DNA of 64,000 nucleotides from Prunella strophiata (taxonomy: Eukaryota; Chordata; Aves; Passeriformes; Prunellidae), in assembly GCA_036583965.1 (NCBI GenBank), contig JAZBQD010000014.1, positions 38,364,990 to 38,428,989 of the forward strand, given 5' to 3'. This document shows positions 1 through 10,560 of the stretch, one piece after another (the first letter of the stretch is position 1; every line of letters starts with the position of its first letter). A program made the translations under genes and the position numbers. The notes below the pieces were generated by a model. The model worked only from the letters and a program-made list of their open reading frames with translations. It had not been told where the DNA came from and ran no database searches.

Positions 1-957
1 TGGGATAACTGTTTGATGAAGATCAGTTTTAGACATTTCCAAAAACAGAGGATGATAATATTAAGCCACTCTGAGTCACACAGACCTGTTTCAAGAACCT
101 ATATTGATGCTCTCTGTGGTAATTTCTTCAGTGCATGCTTTTATTTTAATCTCTCATAGGCTTTATGGAATGGGAGTTGAACAGGTGTCCTAAGAAGATT
201 CATACATTTGGCTGCTAGTTGGGCAGCAGCCAAATGGAAATATGAATTCTATCTTGCAAAACATTTCGAGATGTTAACAGTTATTTTAGTCACGCTGATG
301 ATCAAAAGGCTGTTGAAATTTTTCAGAAACAATTCAGGGAAAAGAGGGAAAGTGTTTATTAAGACAGTGATGCATTTACTCACCTGGTGAGGGGAATCAA
401 ACTCAAGTGATGCTCAGTCTTGTGCATTAAGACTATCAGTCTCATTATCAGTCTCTTTCTCCATCTAATCAGAAATATAACTCTGAACCCCAAGGTGTCA
501 CTAACAAAAGTTAGTAAAGCTACTGTTATATTTCCTTGAATAGCTTTGGTTTCAATGAAACAGCATTTTTTGGGTGTAAAACATTTAATTGAAAAGTTAC
601 CATTCGACTCCTGTATCTACATCCTCTTCAAGCACTACAGGCTTCTGGGCAGTCAATTGGATGAAAACAATGCTAGCAATTATTTTATTTTGTCTTTGAG
701 TTTATTCAAGTTACAAAACCCAGTTACATATGACAGTAATTATATACTTTATATATTTGGTCTCATTCTGAACAAGCCATAGATTGGTTGTTTATATAGG
801 TTTTTTTTTTTTTTAAAAAAAAAACTTGCTTCATCTGGACAGTTGGTGAGCAAAAATCTACTTTGCTTTCCTTTTTCTTCATTTTGAATCAATGAAAACA
901 AAACCAAACAGAAAATACTCTGAGAAGCACTGTGATGAAATAAAATAGAAGTTGCTG
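1..957. other. AT-rich noncoding stretch with a weak coding-like patch
   Basis: No supported gene. Around 208-411 two reading frames look protein-like in turn. One frame is open over 208-390, and a second is open over about 246-359 with residues such as YFSHADDQKAVEIFQKQF before a TAA stop at 360-362. A T14/A10 mononucleotide junction lies at 801-824. The rest is AT-rich sequence with frequent stops in all frames. It could be a decayed exon or pseudogene piece, or chance; no family was recognised. Confidence 0.35.
801..824. repeat. T14-A10 homopolymer junction
   Basis: Fourteen T are followed directly by ten A, giving a self-complementary A/T low-complexity site. It is likely length-variable and prone to sequencing error. 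Confidence 0.9.
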
Positions 958-1965
958 TTAGTGCAGGGTATTTGTGTGTGACAGTGGAGGAAGAATTCCT
1001 GCTTGTGTTCCTTCATGTAGAGGGCACAAGTGCCAGGTGCTGTGACTCACATGGGTGCAACATCTGCCTGGACATTTTGGTGTGTCACCAGGTACTGCCT
1101 GGCCCAGCAGTGCACAGGGAGGAGTGACACTGTCCCACAGCTTCACTCTTCCCAGTGCTCACCTCCTGTACTGGCACTGTGGGTTACCTGTACCAGCGTG
1201 GGTTGTGGGTGCTGAGACTTCCTCCCTTGAGCCACCTGCAGGGACTGAGCCTGCTGGCACTGCTGGCTCACGAGCCACAGGCCTCTCATTGCCTGGGGAG
1301 CTACAGGAGGTGCTGGCAGCACACCCTTGGAAGCACGTTTGCATGCGGCTTTTAATGAGATTGTCAGGAAAAATGGAGGTGTCTTGGTGAGGCTGCATGT
1401 GGTTGGCAAAAACCTGGAGATTTGATGGTTGTCCATTGATCCATCACTTTTATAAATATGCTAAAAAAGTGGTAACTTGACTCAAACTCACCAATCCCGT
1501 TCATGTTTACACCCACTCCCTGGTGCTGGAGTTTTACCTAGCATTTAGCTGAAATCTTTCAGGAATGCAATTATTCAGCATCTTCCTTACTCTAAATTGG
1601 CCATCTCCTTATATTCTTGAACTTTTATTTTTCTTCTAAAATATTCTGACTGCAACACCTTTTTCCTAATATTTCATTGAATGAAACAGTGTGACTAAGT
1701 AGAGTGAGAGGAGAGCCCAAGAATTATACCTTTCTTCTGACCAGCACTGAGCAGATCCTCCTACTGTAGTTTCTTCTTTGTCTTGGGAAATTCCCCTTTG
1801 GGGGGAATGCTGGGTGTAGACATTTTCAGAAAATGCTGTCAGCACAACTCCTGCAGAGCTGCAGGAGGAAGGGAGGGGACTGGGGGAGTGTGGTAGGGGC
1901 CCAAGCATTCTTGGTAAAACAGTCAAAGAATAGAGTTGCAGTATCAGCAGTGAGATGATTGTCAA
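958..1965. other. GC-richer noncoding patch with overlapping chance ORFs
   Basis: Several open frames of 60-110 codons overlap one another on both strands between 958 and 1436, and one of 99 codons runs on the minus strand at 1666-1965. None shows a domain, a signal peptide or a recognisable family. Mutual overlap on opposite strands in a stop-poor, GC-richer patch is what chance predicts. G-runs at 1871-1899 form a relaxed quadruplex motif with one long loop. Confidence 0.5.
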
Positions 1966-3260
1966 CTACAGGAAAAATGTTTCCATTTCCTACCACAGGT
2001 CACAACACTTAATAGCATCATCGATATGAGCACCACTAAAGACCAAGGCAGCCCAGTATGCAAGGCTAGTCTGGGGTCATCTACATCAAACCCCACTCAC
2101 CTGGACCAGCAGAAAGGCCCAGAACCCCACAGGCAAGATTCTTGAAAAGAACAAAAGAGGAGAACTTCCCTATTGAGCAGAAAGGATGCAGGGACAAAAA
2201 TGCTGAGCTGCAGGCTGAGTGTAGTGCTGTGGGGGATGGCTCTTTCACCACACACGAGGATGAGGAGGTGCAGCAAAGCCTTCTTGTGAAGACTGGCTGT
2301 GTTACCTGCCACACAGCTGCCTTATGTAAGATTCAGCTCAGAGCTGGAGTACCTGCACTGAAGTGTTTGCACAGAGATGTCAACATCCTGAGCTCAAAGG
2401 GTGACTCTGTTGCCTCTATTGGAGACTTCTCATGTTGCTTGAGATGCTACAGGAAATCTGAGACACCTACAAGGAGGTGGCAGAGGCAGCACAGGACCTC
2501 CCAGTACAGCACATCGAGACCTGAAATAACATCCTGAAGCATCCAGCTTGGCACTCAGCAACTGGGCCATGTCCAAGGTTATTTAACTTCCCAATACAGT
2601 CAAGGGATTCTAGGAAATAATTTGGTTTGCCAAGAACTAGACTCCTAATGTCATGGCCCCTCTGACTGTACTGATAAAATCTCCATTACGGGGACCACAG
2701 GTACCCAGCTCACATGAAGATGACTAAATGTAGATATTCTGGTCTTCCAGTCCTCCATCAAGAAGAGAAAAATACAAAATCTGTGCATGTCAAAAACACA
2801 CTGCCACCTCAAGCTAAGCTCTTGCTAGTAGCCTGCTCCACAGCAGCAAGGGCCAAATATGTCCTGACTTTAACTACTGCTGCTGTTGACTCCATTGTGC
2901 CTCGACAGGCAGGCTGCTACCAGGGTATTTAAAAGTCAAATCAAAGGATAATCAAGGGAAATTAACTCTGCAAACAATGGACCTGGGCTGGTCTTCTTGA
3001 ATGTGCTGAACTAGTCTTTTTTCAGTATGCCCCAAGCACTGCATGAGGAGTTGGATGAAAGAGATTAAGTTTGAGTGGCTGTAGACCTCGTCCAGCAGGA
3101 CCAGGTTCCAAGTGAGCCATCTGAGTGTGTCACAAAGGGGCTCAGTACTGCTCCTAATCCACTTGTGCTGATTGAAGAAAGCACCTGATGATCTAGGGTC
3201 CCTATCCATGCCTTGTTGCTTGAAGCACGTCTCACTCCAGATGTTTTGTGCACACCAACC
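1966..3260. other. Noncoding stretch, no assigned gene
   Basis: The longest plus-strand frame (2142-2537, 131 codons) holds a short run, LHRDVNILSSKGD..IGDF, that superficially recalls the HRD and DFG loops of protein kinases. The lysine after HRD, the full DFG motif and all flanking subdomains are missing, so no kinase or pseudogene call is made. Open frames at 2714-2932 (plus) and 2952-3253 (minus) are likewise unassigned. No repeat was recognised here. Confidence 0.4.
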
Positions 3261-3713
3261 CTATCACTAAGGAATTTTCTATTTTCTGAAGGACTACGCC
3301 CTTCTAGGATTTCTGAACATGCTGACTTCCTTCCACCTTAGAAACTAGATTGTATCCTACTGCTACCCTCATTTTTTCTCAGCTACTTCTCACCTTTTCT
3401 CCTCATGCTTGCCCAGGAGCTGCAGTCTGAACCAGCAGTGTTTTAAAAGCAAGTCTCTGTTTTGGAAGTAGAAGAGAGGATTGAGTAAAAGCTGTTCCAG
3501 GAAGCATAGGCTTGGTTTGAGTCTGCAATGGCAAAAAGCTAGTGCCCTGTGAAGTAATAAAAGGGTATTTTAAAGAAACTCCTCTTGGCAGGACTGTGGG
3601 CTGATTTATGAAGGCAGGTGTCAAGTGACTGTGAAACTGCTGAAGCCACGGCAAAGCATATTTTATTGTTGCTTTTGTGTTTTTGTATCTTTTTCTAAAA
3701 ATCCCCAAACCAG

Positions 3714-3924
3714 TCTATGCAGAAGTACTGTGCTAATAGGGAGTTTAAATGGATTTGAGAGAGTTCAGGGTTTCTGTGTAATTCCAAGGCGTGACAAGCC
3801 AGAAAACTTGCCAGTTTTATATAGTGACTCTGAAAGCCAGTATAAAGTTCAGCAAACAGTGAATGTGCTCAGCAAAGGAGATGAAAAATCCATTGTTAAG
3901 CAGTTGCTGCACCTGCTGCAGTGA
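3714..3924 (+). other. Possible orphan terminal coding exon (unassigned)
   Basis: A frame open from at least 3625 ends at the TGA 3922-3924. A T-rich tract (3661-3696) followed by CAG at 3711-3713 resembles a splice acceptor, which would give a 211-nt last exon. The predicted peptide is mixed in charge and polarity (for example SDSESQYKVQQ, and DEKSIVKQLLHLLQ at the C-terminus) and less low-complexity than neighbouring chance frames. I recognise no family. No AATAAA lies close downstream and no partner exon was found. It could equally be a chance frame or part of a pseudogene. Confidence 0.2.
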
Positions 3925-3940
3925 CATGTTTTCCTTATAA

Positions 3941-5250
3941 TGTTCTTATGTTGGCTGGGCCCATGACTTAGCCACATGAAGAGGGGTCATGGTGCCTCTT
4001 TCTAAACATTTGCATGGGGTGATGGAGGTTTCTGTGATTCAGGCAGTGAAAACTGACTGTGCTACATTTCCACATGATGCCTGACCCCCCTTTGCCAAGG
4101 TGAAAACAATTCTGCAAAGAGCAGGGCAACACAGCAACCAGGTTTAATGTCAGCAATGCCACCTTGTTTATTTATCCTAGATGGAGGTTGTTTACAACAT
4201 TTTATGCTACTATAACACACTTGTTTTCCTATAGGTGCTCTGCATGCGTTGGGCATAAATATGATGCTCTCACCACAGATTCTGCATTCCATGAGTGTGT
4301 TGTTTACAGCCACATCTGTGCCCTTCTCCAGCCAGGTCAGATGTGTGAGCCAGTTGCAGACAAGTAAAGCTGCTGTTAGTGCACAATGTGAGGCTGTGCC
4401 ATGCCCAGGGGGCCATCCAGTCCTGTGCTGGCAGGCAGAGATGCTCTGCCTGGGCTTGTATGTAACCTTGGGTAAAAAGGAATCTGGTCACGTGCGCCAT
4501 CCTTTCTTTACAGATCCTTCCCAGTTTCAAATTCCCCATGAACCACATGAGAAAAATCCCATCTAAGGTGTATTTTGAGAATGGGGAGCCCGTGGAGGGG
4601 AGCTGTGTAAGCAGCTGACAGTCACCTGCCTTTGTTCTGCTCACATGGAGTGCAGAGAGGTCTGCCAGGAATCACTGCCCAGAGCAGGGCAGTTCAGCCT
4701 GCCTGCCAGCTTAGGGGGAATGAAGGGAGGGGATGTGGGGTGAGGTGAGCTGACTTGCTGTAAGAGGACATTCCTGGCCTTGCTGCCATCCTGCTGTGCA
4801 GCTACAGCTTCTACCCACCACCATGCTGGGAGGTAAAACTAGCAACATGGGACTTTGCAGGAGTATTTCTTAAAGAGGGTTGTTGCTCCTGCCTTAGCAA
4901 AACTCATCCTACCATTCCACTGGTCTTTCAAAAAAAAAATCTGTAAGACAAGGCTATCAGCCATATAAACTCCTGGACTACTTGCAAAATAAAAAAGCTC
5001 TACTCTTTCCTCAGCTCAAACATTAGCTTTTCCTGCAAACCCTCCCTGCCCTACAAACCATCAGACACCTGCATTTTTTCATCAGGTCTGCAGCCTGCTT
5101 TTTAGATCTACAAGATCAGCATCAGTGGCATGAATATTCAGAAATAAACTAGGCACGTGTTTGGGTTATGACAATCTCAGCTGCAAAATTTGTGGCCCTG
5201 TGGCAGTGGAATGATCTCAGTCCTCAAATCCTCACTATATTCTGATTGCA
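3941..5250. other. Noncoding stretch with a G-quadruplex motif
   Basis: No supported gene. Open frames at 3968-4644 occur on both strands and overlap each other, with no recognisable domains. A G-rich patch around 4680-4760 contains four close G-runs, described separately. The rest is unique-looking mixed sequence. Confidence 0.5.
4714..4740 (+). other. Potential G-quadruplex (plus strand)
   Basis: Four G-runs at 4714-4718, 4725-4727, 4729-4732 and 4737-4740 are separated by loops of 6, 1 and 4 nt. This meets the usual G3+ with loops of 1-7 rule. Confidence 0.7.
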
Positions 5251-6710
5251 GCATTAAATGTGCTCTTTTTTCTTTATGCAATGGAGTCTTATTCAAAGGA
5301 ATGACTCCATAATAAATAATAAATATATAAATTTAAATATTGTGTGCATGCCTGAAAACCATAGCACAGAGCACTGAGAGGAAATATTCTGGGTTGGAAA
5401 ATCTTTTGCTGCACAAGTCAGCTATCCAGATAATGGATCCTTAGAAGTATGTAGGACAAATAGCTCTATGAACCATCTGGGACTCACTCAGCAGTGGGAA
5501 AAAGACTGTTAGGCTTGCAAGATCAGCACACAAGAGTGATTGCTGATCAGTCACTGCTGCTTTGCAGAGAAAACAAAGGCTTTAGCATTTAAGCTATTAA
5601 TAGTTTTTACCTAGTTCAAGTGTTGCAAGATGCATTAATTTCCCCAGACCATAAATTCAAAATTTGTTAGACACTTTTGTAGATTGCGGTTTTATAATAG
5701 GCTTAATTTTTATTCACTTGTTCCCAAGTTTTTCATGTGCCAGCATTAAGTTCTGTGAAGTGCCTGGCTGAGCCACATCTGGTTTGAAAACTAACTACAT
5801 ATAAAACACAGCAAAACTCCTTTTCAGATCCTAATTTCCTGACTCAACTCATCCTACTAAAGGGATGAGTTGAGTCAGGAAGGGACACTTCTGTAGGAAC
5901 AAAAGGGCAAAAGGGGCTGGCATCAGGTTTTTTGGTGTCAGCATCCACTAAGGCCATTTATGCTGATTGTGGGAGCTTAATCTGGTTGGGCTGGATGCTT
6001 TTCTTCAATTCCATATTACAGTGGAATGAAAGAATAGTTTAAAAAAAACCCCCAGTTATTATTTTAAACAATTACCAATGTTCTATTTCAGTCTAAATCT
6101 AGTTTGTGATTGCTTCTAACAGGGAAAAATGCCTATAACTTCCAGAGAAAAAACAAAGATGACAAAAACCAATAAAATAGTTAATGATTTCACAGTCAGG
6201 CACGTGAGCTTTTGTACATTGCCCCCATAAGGTTGCACTTTTCAATTACATATTGATATATTTAACAATGGACTAACTAAATGGCTAGCTAGATGTCTAA
6301 AGGCACAGCTCCTTGCAGGGCCTCTTGTGTCCCAAATTTTTCTAGACCCATCAAACAGAAACCTTCAAATGCAACCCAGAAGTTCAAGAAATTGAGAGGT
6401 ATTTTACCTGGTCTTTCATGCTTTTCCCTAAATCTTTAACATCTTTCATGTTAATAGCATTCTTCCCTTCCTTCTCATTTCCCTTTTTTTTTGTTCTTCT
6501 TTTTGAACAAGCATTTCTTACAGAGACAAAAGCAGCAGGTGAGGATTAGTAGGACTGGAACTATGGCTATAGCTATTAAGGCCCAATTAGCCAAATGCTA
6601 ATTTGGCTCAATCTGAGAAGCAGACCAAAGATATTAATGTTTGGAAACACTAAAAAAAAACTCACCTCTGGTAAACTGGGAATGGAATTCAACTCCAAAT
6701 AAAGGAGCCT
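5251..6710. other. AT-rich, ORF-free stretch
   Basis: No open frame of 60 codons exists on either strand from about 4.65 to 6.7 kb, so this is one of the emptiest parts of the window. It holds an A/T low-complexity block (5308-5342) and the strong inverted repeat at 5836-5881. No interspersed repeat was recognised. Confidence 0.6.
5836..5881. repeat. Perfect 19-bp inverted repeat with AP-1 cores
   Basis: The arms 5836-5854 and 5863-5881 are perfectly complementary over 19 bp, with an 8-nt spacer (5855-5862). The left arm carries TGACTCA and the right arm TGAGTCA, the consensus AP-1 (TRE) heptamer. The single-strand form would be a stable hairpin. The arms are too short for a normal miRNA precursor. 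The repeat could be a regulatory palindrome, a tiny fold-back insertion or a fold-back artefact. Confidence 0.9.
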
Positions 6711-8445
6711 GCTTGTGGGTGTATGTAGGAGTCTGTCTGAGCACTGTGTGTCCAGGCTGTCTTCCCACCTAGCAGAGATGGATAGTTTGGTTGCAGGAAG
6801 GAGTTATCATCTGGAATTCACAGGGTGCAGTGATCTCCCAATGGGACCAGTGGCTCTGACAGAGGATCTGTGCCCTCTGCCATGTGGGGACTGGGGTTTA
6901 TACAGCAGAACTAGAAACCTCTGCTCATATATCTAAATCCTTCCACTAGCACAAAGCCTGGTTCAGCTGGCTGCCCACCAGAAGCAGGTTCAGCTGCCTG
7001 TACACAAGTACCTAGTGCTATTCAAGGGACTTTCTAGCACCCAGAACACTGCATGAGGTTGGCAGATGTGACACAGGACTTGTAGGAAACCTTCTCTGTA
7101 CCCCTGGAGTAGCAATGTGATGGTAGGTGGGATTTCACATGGTGCTGAATGCCTGTTTTGAGGCAGTAAAGGCAACTCCCAGCACTGGCTTTCCCTCCAT
7201 TCACAAGCTGTGATGAGAATACTGTCATGCTAGACTGGGTTTTGGCATTGCAGCTCAAATTCAAGGACTTCTGGCAATGCTTCTGTGGTGTAAGGTGCTT
7301 CTTGATGCCAGCCAGTGCATCACAATCAATTTGTTAGGAAATGGGGATGTTAATGACATGGTAATGATCAGCATATAAATTAGTTGCTGTTTTGTCTAAG
7401 TTCAAAATACCAGGCCTTGCTAGGCTCTGATCCTGCTGTCCTGCATGCCAGTGTAATGTCTGGACTTTAGAGGGATCATGAGGTTGAGCAATGAGGTTCA
7501 ATGAGGGATGTCACAGGACTGACCTCCTTGCAGCCTTCTGGCTGGCAGGCCCTGTCCTTGAGCCAAACCACCCTTTTCCTGCAGAGGTCAGTGTCTGTCC
7601 CCAGTGACACACACCTTTATCTTCAACGATGGTCCTTCCAAAAGTGTTTCAACAGCTGGAAAAGCTGACCATGAAAACTGTCCTTCTGGAAGCAGTAAAG
7701 ATGGACCAAAAGTAATGAGTGCTCTGCTCTCTTTAATGAGTTGCACTTTCCAAATGATTGAGCCTGTTACTTGCCATCTTCATTTTAGATTTATTTTAGT
7801 GGTTTCCACTAAGGCCTACTTATGTAAGACACTGAAACATAGAGAAAATCTTACTGATGTCAAATTTACAAATGCAAATTAACAGCCCTAATGCAGTGGG
7901 GAAAATGCTGTGCAGTCTGTGCCATGCAGTGTAATCCACTGTGCTGAGAACTGCTCTCTCCGGGGCATGACACAAATACTCAGGTCACCTTTGGCAGGAG
8001 ATGTAATCAGAAGTGCATGGCATTGAAAAAAGGGAGAGGGGAGAGTTAGCAGAAATACACCTTTTGCAGGGAAGGCTAATGATTAGCCCACAAATTATTC
8101 AAAGCATGTGTAAGTCCACCATGATCCAAAAAAGTAAGATAAAAGCACCAAGGAGAGAAATTGGCTGAGCAGAACTGATCAGCAGGTGGGAGTAAGATGT
8201 GCTTACAAGCCTAGGAAATGTCTAACAAAGAAAAGCCCAACACTATAGAAATTTAGTTAGCACAGTCTTTTGTTGCTTTCTGCCCTTTGCAAAGTGCCTT
8301 AAAGACCAATCACGGGGTATTCACTTCACCTTAATATAAAAGAGAAATGTTTTTTCAGACCTTCTCTTCATGGAGTTGAAGCAGAAGGAAAGGGAAAGCA
8401 TGATACTGGTCACAACACAGGAGTAGGGAGAGTAACCAGGAGGTG
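6711..8445. other. Unique noncoding stretch
   Basis: Open frames of 60-92 codons (for example 6715-6936 and 7604-7882 plus; 7034-7264 minus) have no recognisable similarity or initiation context. No tandem or interspersed repeat was seen until the CR1 fragment at 8446. Confidence 0.5.
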
Positions 8446-8529
8446 CTAGGTGTTGAGGTGTTAGGGCATGGGTTGGACTTGATGATCTTTAAGGTCTCTT
8501 CCAACCTAGTCATTCTGTGAATTCTGTGG
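8446..8529 (+). mobile_element. CR1 LINE, 3'-end fragment
   Basis: The stretch reads as the sense 3' end of an avian CR1: a 'gggttggacttgatgatctt' block, then 'aaggtctcttccaacct', then two terminal ATTCTGTG units at 8512-8529. It is heavily 5'-truncated (about 85 nt), as is usual for CR1, which ends in short octamer repeats and not poly(A). No coding sequence remains. The left boundary is uncertain by about 20 nt. Confidence 0.87.
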
Positions 8530-8870
8530 CTTCTATGAGGTCCTGGACAGGGATACTCAGTGTAGGAACAGGATACCCAAACATCACCCACCTACTCAGC
8601 AGCCAGGCCACCAGAGAGCACTAACACAGCAGCCTCATGTGGCAGCAGAGGGACTTGGGAATCCATAACCACCCCAGACAGCTCCAAAGGATCAGAACTG
8701 GCTGTTGAAAGCAAGCCCAGTTATTGTGAGCCACAGTGACAAAAACCATTTATTTGAGTGTACCATTAATTACATGACATGGGAGGCTCCAGCCAAGATC
8801 AGGGGACTGGGCTGCCACAGTGTCAACCACAGCATGAGCTATAGCTTGCCTTTCTTGATTGACTTTTAAT

Positions 8871-8909
8871 TGTTTTTTTTTTGTTTTTTTTTTTTTTGGT
8901 TTTTTTTTT
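8871..8909. repeat. T-rich low-complexity tract
   Basis: Long T runs are broken only by single or paired G, equivalent to an A-rich, C-interrupted tract on the minus strand. Confidence 0.9.
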
Positions 8910-9054
8910 GAGTGGTAGCAGAATTAACAATGATTCCAATACTGAAAATAAATCCTGAATGATTCAGTCCTCCTGTCTTTTATTTCTCATTCAACACACA
9001 AACATTCCTTTTCTCCAAAATTAGGGACTTTAGAACCCAGAGCCATTTTTTCCT

Positions 9055-9124
9055 GTGTTTTTTTTTTTTTTTTTGTTGTTGGTTTTTTTTCTTTTCTTTT
9101 GTTTTGTTCTGTTTTGTTTTGTTT
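9055..9124. repeat. T-rich low-complexity tract (TTTTG type)
   Basis: T runs are interrupted by G and occasional C, ending in TTTTG repeats. It lies about 145 nt from the preceding tract and has the same strand polarity. Confidence 0.9.
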
Positions 9125-10139
9125 CTGTAGTAGCCCTGGTCTGTAGAAGACATGCATGTACAGTTTGCTCAACAAGGTCCAGACAGATTATTTTATTCTA
9201 GGGGGAAAAGGGTAAGCTCAGTATATCAGACAGAAAAAATGACCTTCATAACAAATGCTGTAGAAATCAGAACTCAACTGATTTGAGATGAGTTTATAAA
9301 CACACTTTTCCCAACTGCTCCAGTTTGATGGCTGCAGACTGACCTCTGTTGTTCTTGTAGCATTGAAGCTAATGGGTAATACAACACATTACACAGGATG
9401 CTATGAATCCAGGTTTCTGAATTTTCTCATGATGGTGGGACACTGTCACTGTCAGATTTACTGAACCATAAAGATTGGGGAGACAGGTGTCAGCCCAGGT
9501 ACTCTTTGATGAAAAACAGAGCTGGAGCAATGCTGGGGAACACAATGACCTGGCTGTGGTGCTTTGTTTTAGTACAGCCTGGATACACTCTGTCTTCATC
9601 ATGCCCACCTGGACCTTCATTAAAAGCCCTGCTTTGGTTTTTGTATTTTTCTGGGTTGGAAATTCCTGTTTTTCCTTTGGTGTTGGAAGTAAGTTGCAAG
9701 CCAGCACCAAGGGCACCTGACCAGTCAAGGGAACACAGAGCTACTGAAACATGGGCAGGACAGCCTGAAGTGCCTCCCTCAGGCTGTGGTTCCTCACAGT
9801 CTGGGGAGGGAGAGGCTTATCCTGCCACCAGGATGTCTTGTCCTGCCACCAGCTCCAGTAAGCTCAGCAGTAAAGCTGGGATGCTCTTGGTAAGAATTGA
9901 ATTGTGCTTAGTAGGGAATGACTGCTTCTCTGGTGGAGCTTGAAAGGAAAGAACAAGGATTTATATCTGATATTACTTTGGACTGATACAGTTAACCTCC
10001 AGAACTGGCTAAATGCTTCTTGCTCCTGCTCACTATTTGTGCCGTGTGAGGAGCTGCATAGTAACTCTGTGTTTTCCCTCCTGTGACTGGGTAACAAACA
10101 TTTATTGGAAGAGAATAACAAATGGTGAATCATTTCATT

Positions 10140-10560
10140 TCAGGCATGAATTCTTAGATGAATGATCATTCATGCTAAAATTAGTAATGCTCACAAGGGC
10201 AAAGCAAATGTGCAGGGATTGTCCAAATAGTTTCCAATAAGAAATATAATGAATTGGAATAGCTAAACTTTGCACTTTTATTGGTTAAAATTTATTTTAG
10301 GTAATATTTTTTATGTCATGAAACATTGCTACCCTAAAATGATTTATGTACTAAGTGATATATATTTCCCTCCTTCTTAAAAAAATGATTTAGGTTTGCA
10401 TAGCAACAGCAGTACTATTCCAGGTATTAAAATGTGGGACTCAGCCTATAAGTGCTTTTGATTTGGAATGAATAAATAACATTTATTGTATCTCAGATAG
10501 CACAATTACATTGTTTTGAAATCATTGGCACATTATATCAGGCAGGAAAGTCTGGTAGTT
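10140..10560. other. AT-rich, possible conserved noncoding element
   Basis: There are no ORFs of note and no repeat similarity. The block is dense in TAAT/ATTA and related homeodomain-type cores, and its left edge contains a 16-bp perfect palindrome (10158-10173). The composition resembles vertebrate developmental enhancers, but conservation cannot be judged from one sequence. Confidence 0.25.
10158..10173. repeat. 16-bp perfect palindrome
   Basis: ATGAATGATCATTCAT is fully self-complementary. It contains two ATGAAT half sites with POU or homeodomain-like character. A related interrupted palindrome occurs at 33163-33177. Confidence 0.9.

Larger units (their letters stand above)
8530..10140. 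other. Noncoding stretch with T-rich tracts
   Basis: Two T-rich low-complexity tracts lie at 8871-8909 and 9055-9124. Frames in the 9369-9943 interval overlap on both strands and are unassigned. A 12-nt unit TCCTGCCACCAG is repeated at 9820-9831 and 9841-9852. A pair of CTCF-like cores (8608-8621 and 8641-8654) is imperfect. Confidence 0.5.

Noticed and set aside
2340..2537. Kinase-like fragment (LHRDVN ... IGDF) in a plus-strand frame
   Set aside because: Only two short loop-like matches. The catalytic-loop lysine, the DFG glycine and all surrounding kinase subdomains are absent, and no frameshift-restored continuation was visible.
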